Positions 1 to 13,032 of a DNA stretch of 64,000 nt are shown here, in pieces (positions within the stretch are counted from its first letter, which is position 1; every line of letters starts with the position of its first letter). The notes under the pieces were generated by a model. The model searched no databases, had not been told where the DNA came from, and saw only the letters and a program-made list of their open reading frames with translations. The DNA comes from Talinum fruticosum. Lineage: Eukaryota; Streptophyta; Magnoliopsida; Caryophyllales; Talinaceae. The stretch is from contig JAITYX010000017.1 of the NCBI GenBank assembly GCA_021018815.1, positions 620,001 to 684,000 of the forward strand. Direction: 5' to 3'. A program made the position numbers and the translations under genes.

Positions 1-3000
1 TTCTTAAAACCTTTATGTTTTAAGTATTCCCATAATTAGTAGCTGATACGACTATGTTTATATGTATTGGCTTTGCCAATAAACTATGGAGGGAAAAATT
101 GTTTAAAGCATACCCAAATTAAAATGAGAAGCATTAGTTGAAGGAATGATAAGTGCTCCAACAAAGATGCTTACCCTTTTTTGAGTCTCTTTCCATCACT
201 ATAGTTCATGGACCTGGGACACATAAAGATGAAAAAATAAATTTTTCTTTTTTTCTCGCTTAGACAATCTGACACGTAATACAGGTCCATAGACTCGGAA
301 CAACAATATAAGCTCTACTCGACCCACCTCACGACGGAAACAAAAGCAAAAAAAAAAAAAGAGAAAAAAACATAAAACAAATTAATTAGATGGAGTTTGC
401 TGATGACTTGACCACTAATTATATTAATTATTAAGCTAATTAATTAAAAACCCTAGTAGTTTAACATTCCATTAAATTCAGAAATCACAAGAGTTATAAG
501 TAAGAAGCCTACTCATCACACTACGTATGGACCAATGAGATTCTTTCTCATCACCCACCAGCACCACACAACCATTGATTTATTGAGTTATATATATAGT
601 TAATTAATTTCTATAATATATAATTTATCAAAATCATTAAAAAAAAAAATGAAGGCTCTACCCAAGCTTATTGGTGATTACCGCATTTGAATAAAAATAA
701 AAATTGTTTTAATTTCTTTTATCAATAATAGAGGTACCTACATACAGGAGAGCTTTCTGTTGCTTTACATACCAGCCCCCATCTTTAATAATTTTTTTAA
801 AAAAAAAAAGTTTTCTTATTTGTATATATATACCTAAAATAATATAATAAACCCGAGTGGAATAAGCACAGGAGAAAAGTTATGTGTAAATTACATAATT
901 GGATACCCACTTGTTCTGGTATATTATTATCTATTCTACTATAATGTGAATAATTACAATAAATATATATAAATAACTTAAATTTCAGATTAATATATAT
1001 ATATATATATATATACATACTTTGCCTTAAATTTTTATACATAAATTTCCCATTAAATATAAAAATATGTTGTTTCAATTACATGATGGCAGGACCACAA
1101 ATGAAATAGATGAATATATGTACTACTAGAGAAATTATTTATCATAAAAAGAAGAGTACATTTGATGTTTTCCTGTTTTTGTCTCTACATTAGGGTGAAT
1201 TTCCAGCAATATGATGATCGACAAAAACAAAAAAATAAAAATAATTACGAATCTATGGCCATTGGCTTTAGGAAACTTTTTCTTAAAAATAAATATATTA
1301 ATTAAATACGCAAATAATAATTATTTTTTTAGTCGGGGAGGAACGAAAACTCGTTAATTACTAATTTTATTTAATAAATGAGAATTATAAAATTACGTAA
1401 TGATTTTAAAACTATAATAAAACTAATGTAAAATATGTTTTACATAAAAAAAATGGTTAAATTCAGCAAGTATTATTATATCAATAAACTGACTTAATAA
1501 ATAGAAGAGAACGATAAACGATACTCACATAAAGGATATATCCATACAGTATAATCACTGCGTAATTATCAAATAAGAGTGTGTGAATAGTGATATCTAC
1601 CCCATACTTTATTTATAGTTTAAAAAGATACTAACCATGCTGGTCCCTTCATCAAGTATGATTAAATAAACCCTATTTTTTTTTTTTTTTTATGTGGGTG
1701 TGTTTTGATGATTTGGAGTTGGGTCTCAAATGACCAATATATAGGGATTGATGTGGTTGTTGACTTAAGATTACCTAATTTGACCAATACTTTTGCCCTT
1801 TTATGGAGAGGAATGTTATAATGGTGCATCATAGACATGTTTTTGTCTTGTTTTTGGATAATGCTACCCCTAATCAACTTCATCTTCTTTGGGATTAGTG
1901 GATAATTGTAAAACTTTTAAATAAGAAGGAATGTAGTTTTTTTTTTTATGTTTAATTTATCTTTTTTTTGTATTGGTAAATTAAAGTTGAAAAATACACA
2001 TGAATCCCATTTTATTTAAATATATGGAGTGTTGGCTTATATAGGGAATGACTCCAATCACTTTAGGAACTTGTGTTATTAAAATAAAGGTTAATTGGGA
2101 TATGAAAGGAAAAACCCAAAAAAAAAAGTAATTGATAAAATAGTTCCCTTCCCATATTAGCATAGAAAAAAAAAAGTTGTAATAGAATCAATATTTAATG
2201 CTCATGTCAAGTATGTGAATTTTGTATCAAATACGTTTTAGTAATACATTATAATTTAATACATGTTAATATAGTATATCGTATATTGTAAATAAATAAT
2301 GAAGTATAAGTTATTTTTTGGTAATTTCTTGTACATATTAAATATCGGGTTTCAGTATCGTGAGTCATTCTACCGGATTCCTTCATACATGTAAATGAAT
2401 ACTTCTCTAATGAAACATCGACCCCTCCCCTCCACCAACAAAAAAAAAAGAAGAATTGGATAATTATCAATCCCACATCTCATTATATTACATAATATGA
2501 TGTTTTATTTTATATAAGCTAACCAAAAATGGAGTTTCTACTCAAACTTTCATCACAATAACTTTTCTTATAAGAAGTACTTTATGTTTGATGTCATTTT
2601 CGAGATGATATCAAATACTTTAAAAAAGAGTCGTAATAAAAGAGTTTGAAAACAACATTAAGAAAGAAACGTCATTAAATAACATTCATATTCTTTTAAT
2701 ATTAAAACAACTAGTTAAATTTATAATTTTGGAACAATTTTTTTTTTTTTTTTTTTGGGGAGGGGGAACTAAGACATGAACATAAAATCAAATGAATATA
2801 AATTAAATAATGTGATTTTTATTTATACGAAATTTATTTATGAGAAAAAAATCGACTTTAATAGATGAAAATAAAATTAAGCGTTTCTAAAGTAATTAAG
2901 GTGCGTTTAATTTTTTCAACAATAAAAAATTATAGTATGTATTTTATATATATATAAACTTAATGACACACCCTAATCACACACAAGAGCAAAATTGGTC

Positions 3001-5740
3001 TCACATGGGAAACGGATTTACTTAAAATTGGTCCCATCTTTGGATTTAATCCCTTTTAATACTATCTTTAATTTCTTTTTTCGTGCCCAAAAAACCCAAA
3101 AAACCCGTTTTTTTTGTTTTTTTTATAAGGGGAGGGGAGCAAATGTATGTGTTATGAGGTCAGCCTTTCTGTGAGCATTATGTATGTTTTTTTTCGTGCC
3201 CATTTAAAAAATTTCAGCTTTGACGTTTATGACAAAGGGGAGGAAAAAACAAAGATTTTATTAAAGAATCCCAGATAATGGGAGGAGTTTGGGATATCTC
3301 TCAATAATTCATTGGTTGGCTATATGCTGCGAAATACCCTGTGACAGCCCTAATTAATCAGAACATTATAACGATTATCGTTATACTACAACTATCACAA
3401 TTATTATAATTGTAACAGTTTTTCATTTACTGTATATGCGGATTGAATTTTTTAATTTATTTTTTACTTATATTAAGTTGAAGATTATATTTTAAAATTA
3501 AACTGTAATTTTTTAAGATTTATTAAGCTTATGAGATGTTCAATTACTCACCCACAAGAGAAAAAAAGCCTAACACCCACCTCGTCTCCCCGAAACAATC
3601 TTAGAAAAATCCATTAATGACAGCCACTCTCCAAAGTGTAATCTTCTTCACCGTATATGTGTATTGAATACATCATAAGTGTTCTTTTTTTTTTCTGCTT
3701 ATAATTATGTTGAAAAATAGATTTTAAATTAAAACATTAATGTCAATTATTCTCCAAAGTTTAGATGACTTATTTATTTATTTATTTAATAGAAAGAGAA
3801 ATTTTATTAATAAAAAGTTATATGAGATTTACAAAAATAATTTTCTAATAATAATAAATCTAAATATCAAATTATATCTCTATTTCATCAAAGTTAATGA
3901 TAAATATACTTACGCTCGTATCTATATTTATAACATCAATTTAACCACAAACCGTATTTTTCAAATTTAATATGTATTTTCGAACATCGGTGAATTATTG
4001 TATAGCTTTATAAAATAAATGTTTGTGTGATAATAAGTTAGAAGAGAAAGCAAAAGCAAGTGTTGCTACTATAGCCGAACTTACCTATCATCACTTCTTC
4101 ATTAATAGCCTAATTATCTTCATTTTCTTTGGACATGTTATCTAATTACGACTTAATGATAGGGTTTATTAGAAAAGTGGGGTTAACTCTATCTCCAAAA
4201 AAAAAAAAAAAAAGTGGGGTTAACTCTATCTCCAAAAAAAAAAAAAAAAAGTGGGGTTAAATATTTAATTAATATAAATTTCTGCGACTAATTATACCAC
4301 TATCATGAATCATGAATCAATATGTAGCAAAATCATTAGTTCTTTTATTGGATTTATTTATATTTTCTAGAAGTAATTTTAGTTTATAATTTTGTTGGAT
4401 TAGCCCCTAAGAACCCGGAAGAGTCATTATCAATTTCAATAGTGGGGTGTCATTAGTGCATAATTAAAGTATTTACTTAGTTCTTAATCATGTTGTGAGG
4501 GAGGGCTTCCCCAATCAACACCGCATCCAAAATTATTAGTCAATTCCAATTTGTTTATCATTTTGAGTCTTTGATCCTTTATTAATTGGGTCGATTTTCT
4601 CGATCCATATAACTAAAGCACAAAACCTTATTACCGAGAATTTAAGGGAATGAACGACGGAATGACTTAAATCTACCTGTGTTAGTTCAACGAGCTTATA
4701 ATTACGCTTCTTAATTTATGAATAATGATATAGTTAACATTACAAACATTCATTAAAACAACGACTAGTAAAAGTCATAGTGACTTGGAGACCTCGGATA
4801 GTCCAACAGATCTCGACGCCAAGATCAAAAAGCATATATATGTCAGTCAAAAGGAGATGCTTTCACAGTAAAAGGATGCAAAATTCAATGGGAATCAAAT
4901 CTTGATTTAATTTGTGATATACCATGGATAATACAAAATGTCTGTTCTTAAGCATAAGCATAATCTTTCCCTAACCTTTTCCATAATTATTAAAATTCTA
5001 ATTCAAACAAAGCCAAAAGAAGCAATAAATATCCCTTGAAGATCCATTCATATTTTTATTTTGCATCATTTAACTGCTGATTCATCTTGCACATTTGATC
5101 CTTTCCTCTTTTTTTTTTTTTTTTTTTTTGGATGGCAAAATTTGATCCTTAAAACATATCAAAGGATGCTCATGTTTCATGGGTGTATACAATATTAGTT
5201 AACTTAAATTGTTCGACGTTTATTCCTTTGAGTAACGTCTGAATTTAAATCTTATTAATAAATAATAAATTTAGTATAAAAATGGTTATGTATACTCCCT
5301 TCATCCCACAAATCGACAATACTATTTGAAATGAAGAGAATTTAAGGCCGAGATTAACAATTATAAAATAAACTTCCCGAAAAATAATATTTGATAACAA
5401 TATAGAGAGAGTGTAATTAAGGGAAGGTAGATTAGTATAAAGAGAGGAATAGATTGGAAGTAATGAGGCCTACCTGTCTAAGATTAGTGAAACATTATTT
5501 GCATGATTAATAAAAAGTGATATAATTATTCTACAATTAACAAGATGATGATAAGGATTCCATGTGCTAATGGCATGGTTAACCTTTTCTTAAGAAATGT
5601 GAAAATATATTCCCATCCGTGTGCTCATTTTTTTTCAATTTTTTTATAAAAAAAAAATTGAATGAGGACCAAAGTTTAGCATCAATAGGAGTGTCCGAGA
5701 AGATATTTAAGGCGCTGTTTAAACTTACATATAAACCGCA
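1..5740. other. AT-rich intergenic DNA without recognisable genes
   Basis: No open frame here resembles a known protein, and the longest frames (60-93 codons) are low-complexity AT translations. Visible content is poly-A/T runs, a short (AT)n tract near 990-1014 and a 37-bp tandem triplication near 4177 (listed separately). At 5287-5310 there is a CTCCCTTCATCCCA-like motif resembling one end of a Stowaway MITE, but I found no matching second end. Confidence 0.6.
4177..4260. repeat. 37-bp tandem duplication with poly-A spacer, about 2.3 copies
   Basis: The unit GTGGGGTTAACTCTATCTCC plus an A-run of about 17 starts at 4177, 4214 and 4251, giving an exact period of 37 bp. The third copy is partial. 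The A-run suggests slippage or unequal exchange made it. Confidence 0.9.
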
Positions 5741-5744
5741 CACA

Positions 5745-6690
5745 AACATAAGGTTGTTCATTATTCAATTCAAAATCGGATCGACCGAAGTCCGGCTTAG
5801 ACCAGACCGAATGAATTTGGTCCGGTCCATGGTCCAACACTTTGGTCTTATTCGGTCTTCAGTTCGGACTGAAGACCGAATAATTTTTTAAAATAATCAT
5901 TTATTGCGGTCCACCTAGAGGAACCAAATTAGGATTTGCTTCAGTAGCCTTTCCATTCTTATTCACATATCCCCTTAGCTACCTCTCTCTGGTCGTATAT
6001 GGGGTCAACTCAAACAGCATCTCGCCTCCTACCAATCTCTCATAATCTAACTTATGTTTGCTCTCAATCACTTTTTTTTCATCTCACTTGAATAAAAATC
6101 CAAGGAAGATTATAATCGAGCGGTGATAAAGATGGTGGTGATAGCGGCGGAGCGTGTGATTATAATTATATATATATGTGTGTGATTAGGTTGTTAATAG
6201 CTGAACCCATATTTATCTATCTACCTAGTTGTTGTCGACCTTCAACAATGGCAAATTTTCTTTGGTATCATTTAAATTTTGTTGTCGTGTAAGTTTTCGT
6301 TGATCTGGAAATTATATAATTTAGTTTCCAATTCCTCTTGTTGTTGTTGGCCTGCTTGGTTAATGAATTTCCATATCAATTTGGTATTCTCCATTTTATT
6401 CTAAGCTTTGTGATAATTTTATGTTTTCGCCTTCATTAAAAAGGATTTCGTTAATAACAGCGAAATACTAATAGAATGGTTATAGTATATGTTTGGATTT
6501 AAATTTAAGTTATTTATGCATCAATTGTTAATCAATCCAATGCGGTTTGGTCCGAGTTTGGACCGATGAACACCCATATATAAACATAACACAAACATAG
6601 AAGAATATGAAAGAGTAGAAACGAACACAAACGAACAAAAATGAACATAAACGATTAAAAATGAGTTGTTAAACAAAAACGAACATAAAA
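5745..6690. repeat. probable decayed non-autonomous DNA transposon
   Basis: The left end carries a TTGTTCAT-type motif followed by a CGG/CCG-rich palindromic stretch (5770-5890, repeated GGTCCG/CGGACC and GACCGAA words). The right side carries the inverted counterpart GGTTTGGTCCGAGTTTGGAC and GATGAACACCC near 6541-6575, then a degenerate GAACAAAAACGAACATAAA stretch. Such words are common in plant hAT-type and other non-autonomous repeats. Ends and target duplication could not be fixed, so the class is tentative. Confidence 0.4.
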
Positions 6691-7228
6691 AATATAAAAG
6701 AAAATTAAAAATATATAAAAATATATAAAAAATATGAATGAACATAAAACATAAATAGATTATATTTTTCACATAAAGTCGAACAAATTACTAATACTAT
6801 TAATGATAGATCGAAGTCTCCTCACCGATCTTAATAATTTTACTTTGGGAAGAACTCGCGTTTGACATCTTTGGAGACGAAGTGATTATTGAAATATGGA
6901 TACTTGTTAGAAAGGCGGGTTGATTTTTCGATGACATCTTGGTAGTCTTATTGAAGTTCTAATTTATATTAAATTTAGACCTGGATGCTAGATTAGTTAG
7001 CGTTTGTAAATGACGGACCCTTAACTTATCAAATTTTTTTATACTGTGTCATAGTTATTATCTGATTTGTTGCCTTTTAAAAAAAATATTTTAGGAAAAA
7101 AATGGGGAGGGAGGGGGTTCAAGGTCAAGAGAAGCTCCTTTTGTTTTTGGAAGACAAAGACAATAGGCATTTTAATTTACATTTATGTCATTATTATTTT
7201 AAGAATTGAATCAATTAAATAAACTACA

Positions 7229-7271
<43 letters not shown>
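7229..7271. repeat. (AAT)n microsatellite
   Basis: About 14 uninterrupted AAT units. Confidence 0.95.
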
Positions 7272-7275
<4 letters not shown>

Positions 7276-7624
7276 TTTTCTTGCCTGTCAAAATACCGTA
7301 ATAAAAAAAAAAGGCCAATTGAATTTTATTCGGCATCCATATATTTCTGATATATTGTTGTACGTACGCTTAGAACTTTATGTACGGACACTTGCAAATT
7401 CCGGCATTATTCACCTGCTTAAATCTAATAATCGCACAAATGAATCCATTAATTTTACAATTTTATAATTAAGAGATAATATATATTAATATTATAAAAT
7501 CATTATAGATATTCCATGAGATATAAAGTGCTCAACGATTCGTTCATAAAAAAATATTTTTATATATGTAGATCGAATATTTTCATTACCCGAATTTTGA
7601 GGTACACAAGTCTTGCATTTACTA

Positions 7625-7625
<1 letters not shown>

Positions 7626-7674
<49 letters not shown>
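7626..7674. repeat. (TTA)n microsatellite
   Basis: About 16 TTA units. Read in the + frame they produce an artefactual leucine run. Confidence 0.95.
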
Positions 7675-7675
<1 letters not shown>

Positions 7676-7802
7676 CATTATTTTATGATATTATTATATA
7701 TTTTGATTCCAATTACATGCATAGTTGACATTCACTTATTTAAAATTCTATTTATGTTATTTTTGACCCCATTTGGGAATTCATGATCTTGGTGGACTAA
7801 TC

Positions 7803-7806
<4 letters not shown>

Positions 7807-7880
<74 letters not shown>
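7807..7880. repeat. (TA)n microsatellite
   Basis: An uninterrupted run of about 37 TA dinucleotides, the longest simple repeat in the window. Confidence 0.97.
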
Positions 7881-7881
<1 letters not shown>

Positions 7882-8564
7882 TTAAAATTGAGTAATTTAC
7901 TGTGGGTTATACATTTAACACATTATTATTAGTTCTTTTAATTTTATCATTATTTTTTATATTATCAAAGTTTTTTTATAACACCCACTTTATTACCTAT
8001 AAATTTTAATTATAAATGAAATGAAGTTCATTCATTACTCTTGAATGACCATGAACATTCATCACACTTAATTTTGCTAAAAAATTAATTATAGTTTATT
8101 ACTTATAAATTTTAATCATAATCATAATCAAATTATATTTTATTACCTATATTTTTTTAAGGATTAGCCCATTATTTCAACAATTGTAAAATTTAAATTT
8201 TTTAATAAAAATAATATTTATTGTATATAATTAGTCTAATTATTGCAAAAAAAACTATAATATAATATATCTATTAATTCCATTATCAAAAGTTAAATAA
8301 ATTATAATAATTATAATATAGTATTATAATAATTATTAATTTAATTTGCTTAAAATTTCTTTAACTATTTATTTATTTTTATTTTATTGCATATATTCAG
8401 TTATAAAAATATGAATATTTATTAAGTTAACAATGAGTAGGAAAAATTATATTGATTATATTTAACATTTTTTCTTAATAATAAAGAATTTTGGTCCAAA
8501 TTATGATTTGTTAATAATAAGCACATACTCGTGCGAAACACTGGATTCACACTAGTAATCTTTA

Positions 8565-8730
8565 ATAACCTCACTTATGGTAAATTCTATTTCATGAGAA
8601 AGCTCGAAAGGCTTTGCTAGTCGGGGGATAGAAGAGGTGTCAAAGTCGATTCACATCCCCCGCCCCGCAGGATCAAACCTGGAGAGTAAGAAAGGGAATG
8701 AGGTGTATGGCTACTGAGTCACAATATTGG
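8565..8730 (-). mobile_element. possible tRNA-derived SINE remnant
   Basis: On the minus strand an A-box-like TGACTCAGTAGCC (8709-8721) lies about 40 bp upstream of a B-box-like GGTTTGATCC (8670-8679; consensus GGTTCGANNCC with one C-to-T change). This is the spacing of an internal Pol III promoter. The sequence does not fold as an intact tRNA, so a SINE head is more likely than a tRNA gene. Boundaries are approximate. Confidence 0.4.
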
Positions 8731-10224
8731 AAATCAATACCATTTTACCGAAATTTGTAATATTGTACAATCGAAAAATAATTTGTATTGGAAAGATGAG
8801 GAGGTTGTGGCCGTTTGGTCCACTTGTAACTTCGCCGATGTGCATATACTCTTTTTTTTTTATCGTTTATTTTTAGTTTAAACTAAAAATAAGGAAAATT
8901 AGACTATATACAGGTAGACTTTGTTTATAAATTGTAAGCACACGAAAAAATTAACCAAAACTTAAAGGGATAAAAATTCACATAATCATTCTAAAATGGA
9001 CACCAATGTATCACAAATGTTAGATGAAGAAGTATTAATACCAAAATTAGAGTGTTTTAAGGCAAAAATAGTAAAAATGAAACAATCATAATTAGTTTAG
9101 GGTAATTTTTATGTAACTTTTATTTTAGCAAACATGATTCTTAAAATCACACAATACTATAGTTGTTTTGTAATTTTGCATATAATGTTTATCTTAATAT
9201 TATTCGTGGATTATCTCACGAAAAGTTTTCTATTAATTTGTTAAAAATAGTACTTTTACTCGAAGATATGAAGTCACCTACATCTACATATCTCTACTTA
9301 AAATCGACATCTTTACTCATGAGAAATATACACAAATTTCATATGAATAATATACTTAAGCATTGTCCAATGTATAATATGATTGTCACGGGTCCAAAAA
9401 TTTATATAATAATATCTCAATTTTATGTTTTAAAAACTTCGAAAAAAACAATTAATTTTATAAATTGCACTTTAAAATTTTGTATAATTTTTTTGTACTA
9501 CTCCTTCCGTTCTATAATGACAGTCTCGTGTACATAATAAAAATTGTTAGAAAAACACCATTTAATGCATTGTTTTCTACTTTCTTGGGACAAGAGAGAA
9601 ATTTTAATATTAATAAATAATAAAATTGACTTTATTTTGAAACTTTCATAAACAAAAAAATGAATTATGATTGTGTGATGGGAGGAGCAGTAGATATTTG
9701 GATCCAACAAGTAAAGGGTGTCTCTGCCTTATGAAGAAGTTGTCCGCATACGAAGCCGTAAAAATAAAATTGACAGCACTAAGAACAAAAATAAGGAAAA
9801 AAGCCGGCAAAGAAAGCAATGGGTTAGAAATATATATGGATTAACAATAAAAATATATACTAAGAGCATATATTGATATATATATATATATTATAATTAT
9901 TTTATTTTAATTTTTAAAATGATTTGTATTACCCTGAAATTAAAAAAAAAATATTTTGAAAGGCTTTTATTTATATATTTATTTATTTAAAAATGAGTTT
10001 TTATAAATAGTAATGTGTTAACAGCTGAAGGAAGCTAATAATGTGGCAACAGTTGACAGGTCAAACATCAAGCAGAGTGCTAATTGTGAAGGGAGCAGCA
10101 ATAAATTAATTGGGACACGTGTTTAAGAAACGTGTCCCTCTTTGTAATTTATTTATTTATTTTGCTATACAAAAAATCGACCATGATATTTTCCTTTTCC
10201 TTTTTGTATAGGCTAACGCCTAGG

Positions 10225-10690
10225 GGTGCGCGGTTCATCGATTTTCGACTAATCGAATTTTCGGATAATTAAAAATCCGATCCGATTTTCGCTTAACCGA
10301 AAAAATCGAATCGGCAAAATCTCAATCTATTCGGTTAATTGATTTTTCGGTTCGATTTAGCGGTTAACCGTTATTTGAAACATAACTTATGAAATAAAAC
10401 GGAAGTAAAATACAACAAAATACAAGTTTCTAGTTAGCAAAAGTAAAATACAACAAAAGAGAAATTTTTGGCTACCAAAACATAATTTTTTCAATCGCAT
10501 AAAACAACTTTTAGATTATATACCTATGATTTTTTTAAAAAATTCAGTTCGACTTAACCGAACCCGAACCGATTTTCTTTAAAAATTTATTCGGTTAACC
10601 GAATTTTTGGATCGGTTTTTCAGTTTCGGCAATTCGTAATCATCGATTTAGTCCAAGCAAATCGCTAGTCGGTGATTAGCGTAGCGAAGA
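10225..10690. repeat. non-autonomous repeat rich in AACCGA/TCGGTT words
   Basis: Starts near TAGGGGTGCGCGGTTC and contains many copies of CCGATTTTCG, TTAACCGAA and CGGTTAAC in both orientations, ending near GTCGGTGATTAGCG. The TAGGGGTG start followed by TCGGTT-rich palindromes is typical of short plant DNA-transposon derivatives. I could not define terminal repeats or a target duplication. Confidence 0.45.
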
Positions 10691-12590
10691 GAAGGTTGGG
10701 AAATGTTACCACCGTCCTTATAGATCAGGGTGTGTGCATATGCTTTAGGGGAACCCAACTATACTATCGCAAGCATAACCATTCAAATAATTTTGGAAGT
10801 AATTTGAAATTTTTCGTTTTGAAATTCCAAGAGTCTTAAAAGTGTGCAAAGACAGAGAGAAAGTGTCCCACATGAATCTTTTGAGCAAGTGGTTTATAAA
10901 GGTCTCTTTCTCTCATGGTTTTGATTAAGCAAGTAAGGGAAAGTATTGTAAGACCACTCACGCGCGCACGCTGGCCTGGCTCGAGCAGGGTACTGGGCGC
11001 GGTGTGGTATCAAAAGATCCGTTAAGTTTTTGGGCAAATTAGATTTATTATTTTCGGAAATAGCTTAAATCATGCATCGTTGTTTTTGTAATAAAGATTT
11101 TATGGCCGTTTCAAATTGATTTTATATCAAGAATATTTTCTACCTTAAATGTATTGTTTGGAGCCGTAAGAAGTTGTAAGGAAATCAGTAAGCAATTGTA
11201 AAAAGTTATAAGATTGTAAGTTAAAATTAAATGTAATAAGGTCAAAGACTAATCCATTTTTTCCTCCCTGGCAAATGAATTAATGTATAGTTATATTTTA
11301 GAGTGATGATATGTGTTTTATATGAAGACGATCTTAAATGTATTGTTTAACTTATATTAATGTATTTTATAATTTAAAATCACCATTTTTGTAACTACTA
11401 TGATTTATTATGAATGTAAAGTTTTAATAAGTATCGAATACGCCGATAAGTATCAAACGACACCTTAATTGGATCAACCCTTCTCAAAAATGTGTTATAC
11501 GTGTAATTTTATAAATATGAAAATTATAGATATATGGTAATTTTATATAATTTATAGGTTGTGACACAATTTTACTATTCAATCATACCATTTTTTTTCT
11601 AATTTATTGCATAATATAATAATTTTTAAATCGAGTTGACATTTAAGATATTTGTTCATGCTATACATATTATTTCATTTTTATTAATCATTCAATAGCT
11701 TTTAGAAACTTTTAACTATATTTAATTACTTTTAGTTGGAGTATGTTATTTTTTATTTATAAAGAATATTTAGCAGTGAAAATTATTACAAATTATTGAA
11801 TGTTATTTTCTTTTAGCAATTATTGAATGCTATTAAAAGTTGGCGAAAGTGTGAATGTGTTAAGAAAATACGACTACGTATGCATTCCGTTTTAAAATGT
11901 ATGTCGTTCTAAAAATTTTCAATCCGTTTTAAAATGTATTACTGAAAGTTGTCCTAATATTTAATTGAAAATGAAGAAAATTAACGATAAAAGGAGATAA
12001 ATAAAGTAATTAATAAAAATAAAATTAATAAACTAATCATTAATACGTCATTAAAATTATAAAATAATAAATATTATAAAAAAGTTAATTAAACTAAAAT
12101 ATATTTAAAAATAGAGAAGTATTTATAATAAATAGAAAATGACACGGTCTGATTGACTGTCAACTTTTAGTAATAAACATTGATAAAAAAAAAAATTGAT
12201 AAGTAAGAAAAACATGCCCTACAAAATGCAGGTGAGGGGCAGTGAGCCTGAACAGAAAATGCAGGTGGTTTAGCTTAGTGGGCTGGGGGTACCAATTAAG
12301 AATTCATATGTTATATTATATTTAGGGATTTAATAATAATTCATTCATTTTAAAATATATATTATTTTAATTAACTTTGTCGGTTTTAAAATATTTTTTA
12401 TTTTACAATTTCAATAATATATTAATGATTAACACCCACTAGATTTTTTATAGGATGTTAGTCTAGTAGGCTCACGGGCAGGAGAAAGGATGAACAGTCA
12501 CTATAATAAGTCAAACGGAAGCCTAACTCTATCTTCAAACCTATTAAAAACTTGTTAGTAGTCCACAAATTTTATAAACAAAAAAATGGT
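10691..12590. other. AT-rich intergenic DNA
   Basis: No supported coding region. A small GC-rich patch (CACGCGCGCACGCTGGCCTGG, about 10960-11010) and TTTTAAAATGTAT-type repeats near 11890-11940 and 12345-12420 may be MITE fragments, but none has definable ends. Confidence 0.5.
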
Positions 12591-12655
12591 CACGAGAATT
12601 CGAACTTTAATAAAAAGTATGGAAACTCTACTCTCATGTTAACGGAGCTACAATT
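12590..12655 (-). mobile_element. possible SINE/tRNA-like remnant
   Basis: The minus strand carries TAGCTCCGTTAAC (A-box-like, 12639-12651) about 40 bp before GTTCGAATTC (B-box-like, 12596-12605). Spacing and words fit a tRNA-derived internal promoter. No full cloverleaf is visible. Confidence 0.35.
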
Positions 12656-12808
12656 CTTATTATTCAAATATTATATATAAAAATGTGAATTTAGAACATG
12701 TATAATTAATATAAAATATTGTATATAAAAATATGAATTTATAACATGTATAATTTGTACAATCATGTGGACTTCACTGTGATAGCAGTACAGAGTGACA
12801 GAGATAGC

Positions 12809-12832
12809 GAGAGAGAGAGAGAGAGAGAGAGA
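12809..12832. repeat. (GA)n microsatellite in a purine/pyrimidine-skewed patch
   Basis: A run of GA units, followed by GGCGATGGCGATGGCG and then by CT-rich DNA to about 13,030. Such patches often mark plant gene leaders, but no coding region follows on either strand within 2 kb, so no gene is called. Confidence 0.8.
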
Positions 12833-13032
12833 AGGAAAAAGGTTAGGAAGGGGGAAATGGCGATGGCGATGGCGGGGGTGGATCGAAGTCGAAGCCAATA
12901 GGAATGCCTGCCATAAAGCAGACACACAAAAAGACGCCCTACGTTTCCCTTTCTTTCTTTCTTTTTCTTTTTATTTATTTATTTATTTTTTACCATCTCT
13001 TTCTTTCTTCCACGATCTCTCTCTCTCTCATA

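Noticed and set aside
4177..4260. CRISPR-like array
   Set aside because: Only 2.3 direct units without unique spacers, in a plant genome.
7516..7728. Leucine-repeat ORF
   Set aside because: Direct translation of the (TTA)n microsatellite.
9496..9693. Possible mariner-type MITE (TACTCCTTCCGTTCTATAAT start)
   Set aside because: The putative right end (GGGAGGAGCAGTA) matches the left end too poorly and no clear target duplication is seen.
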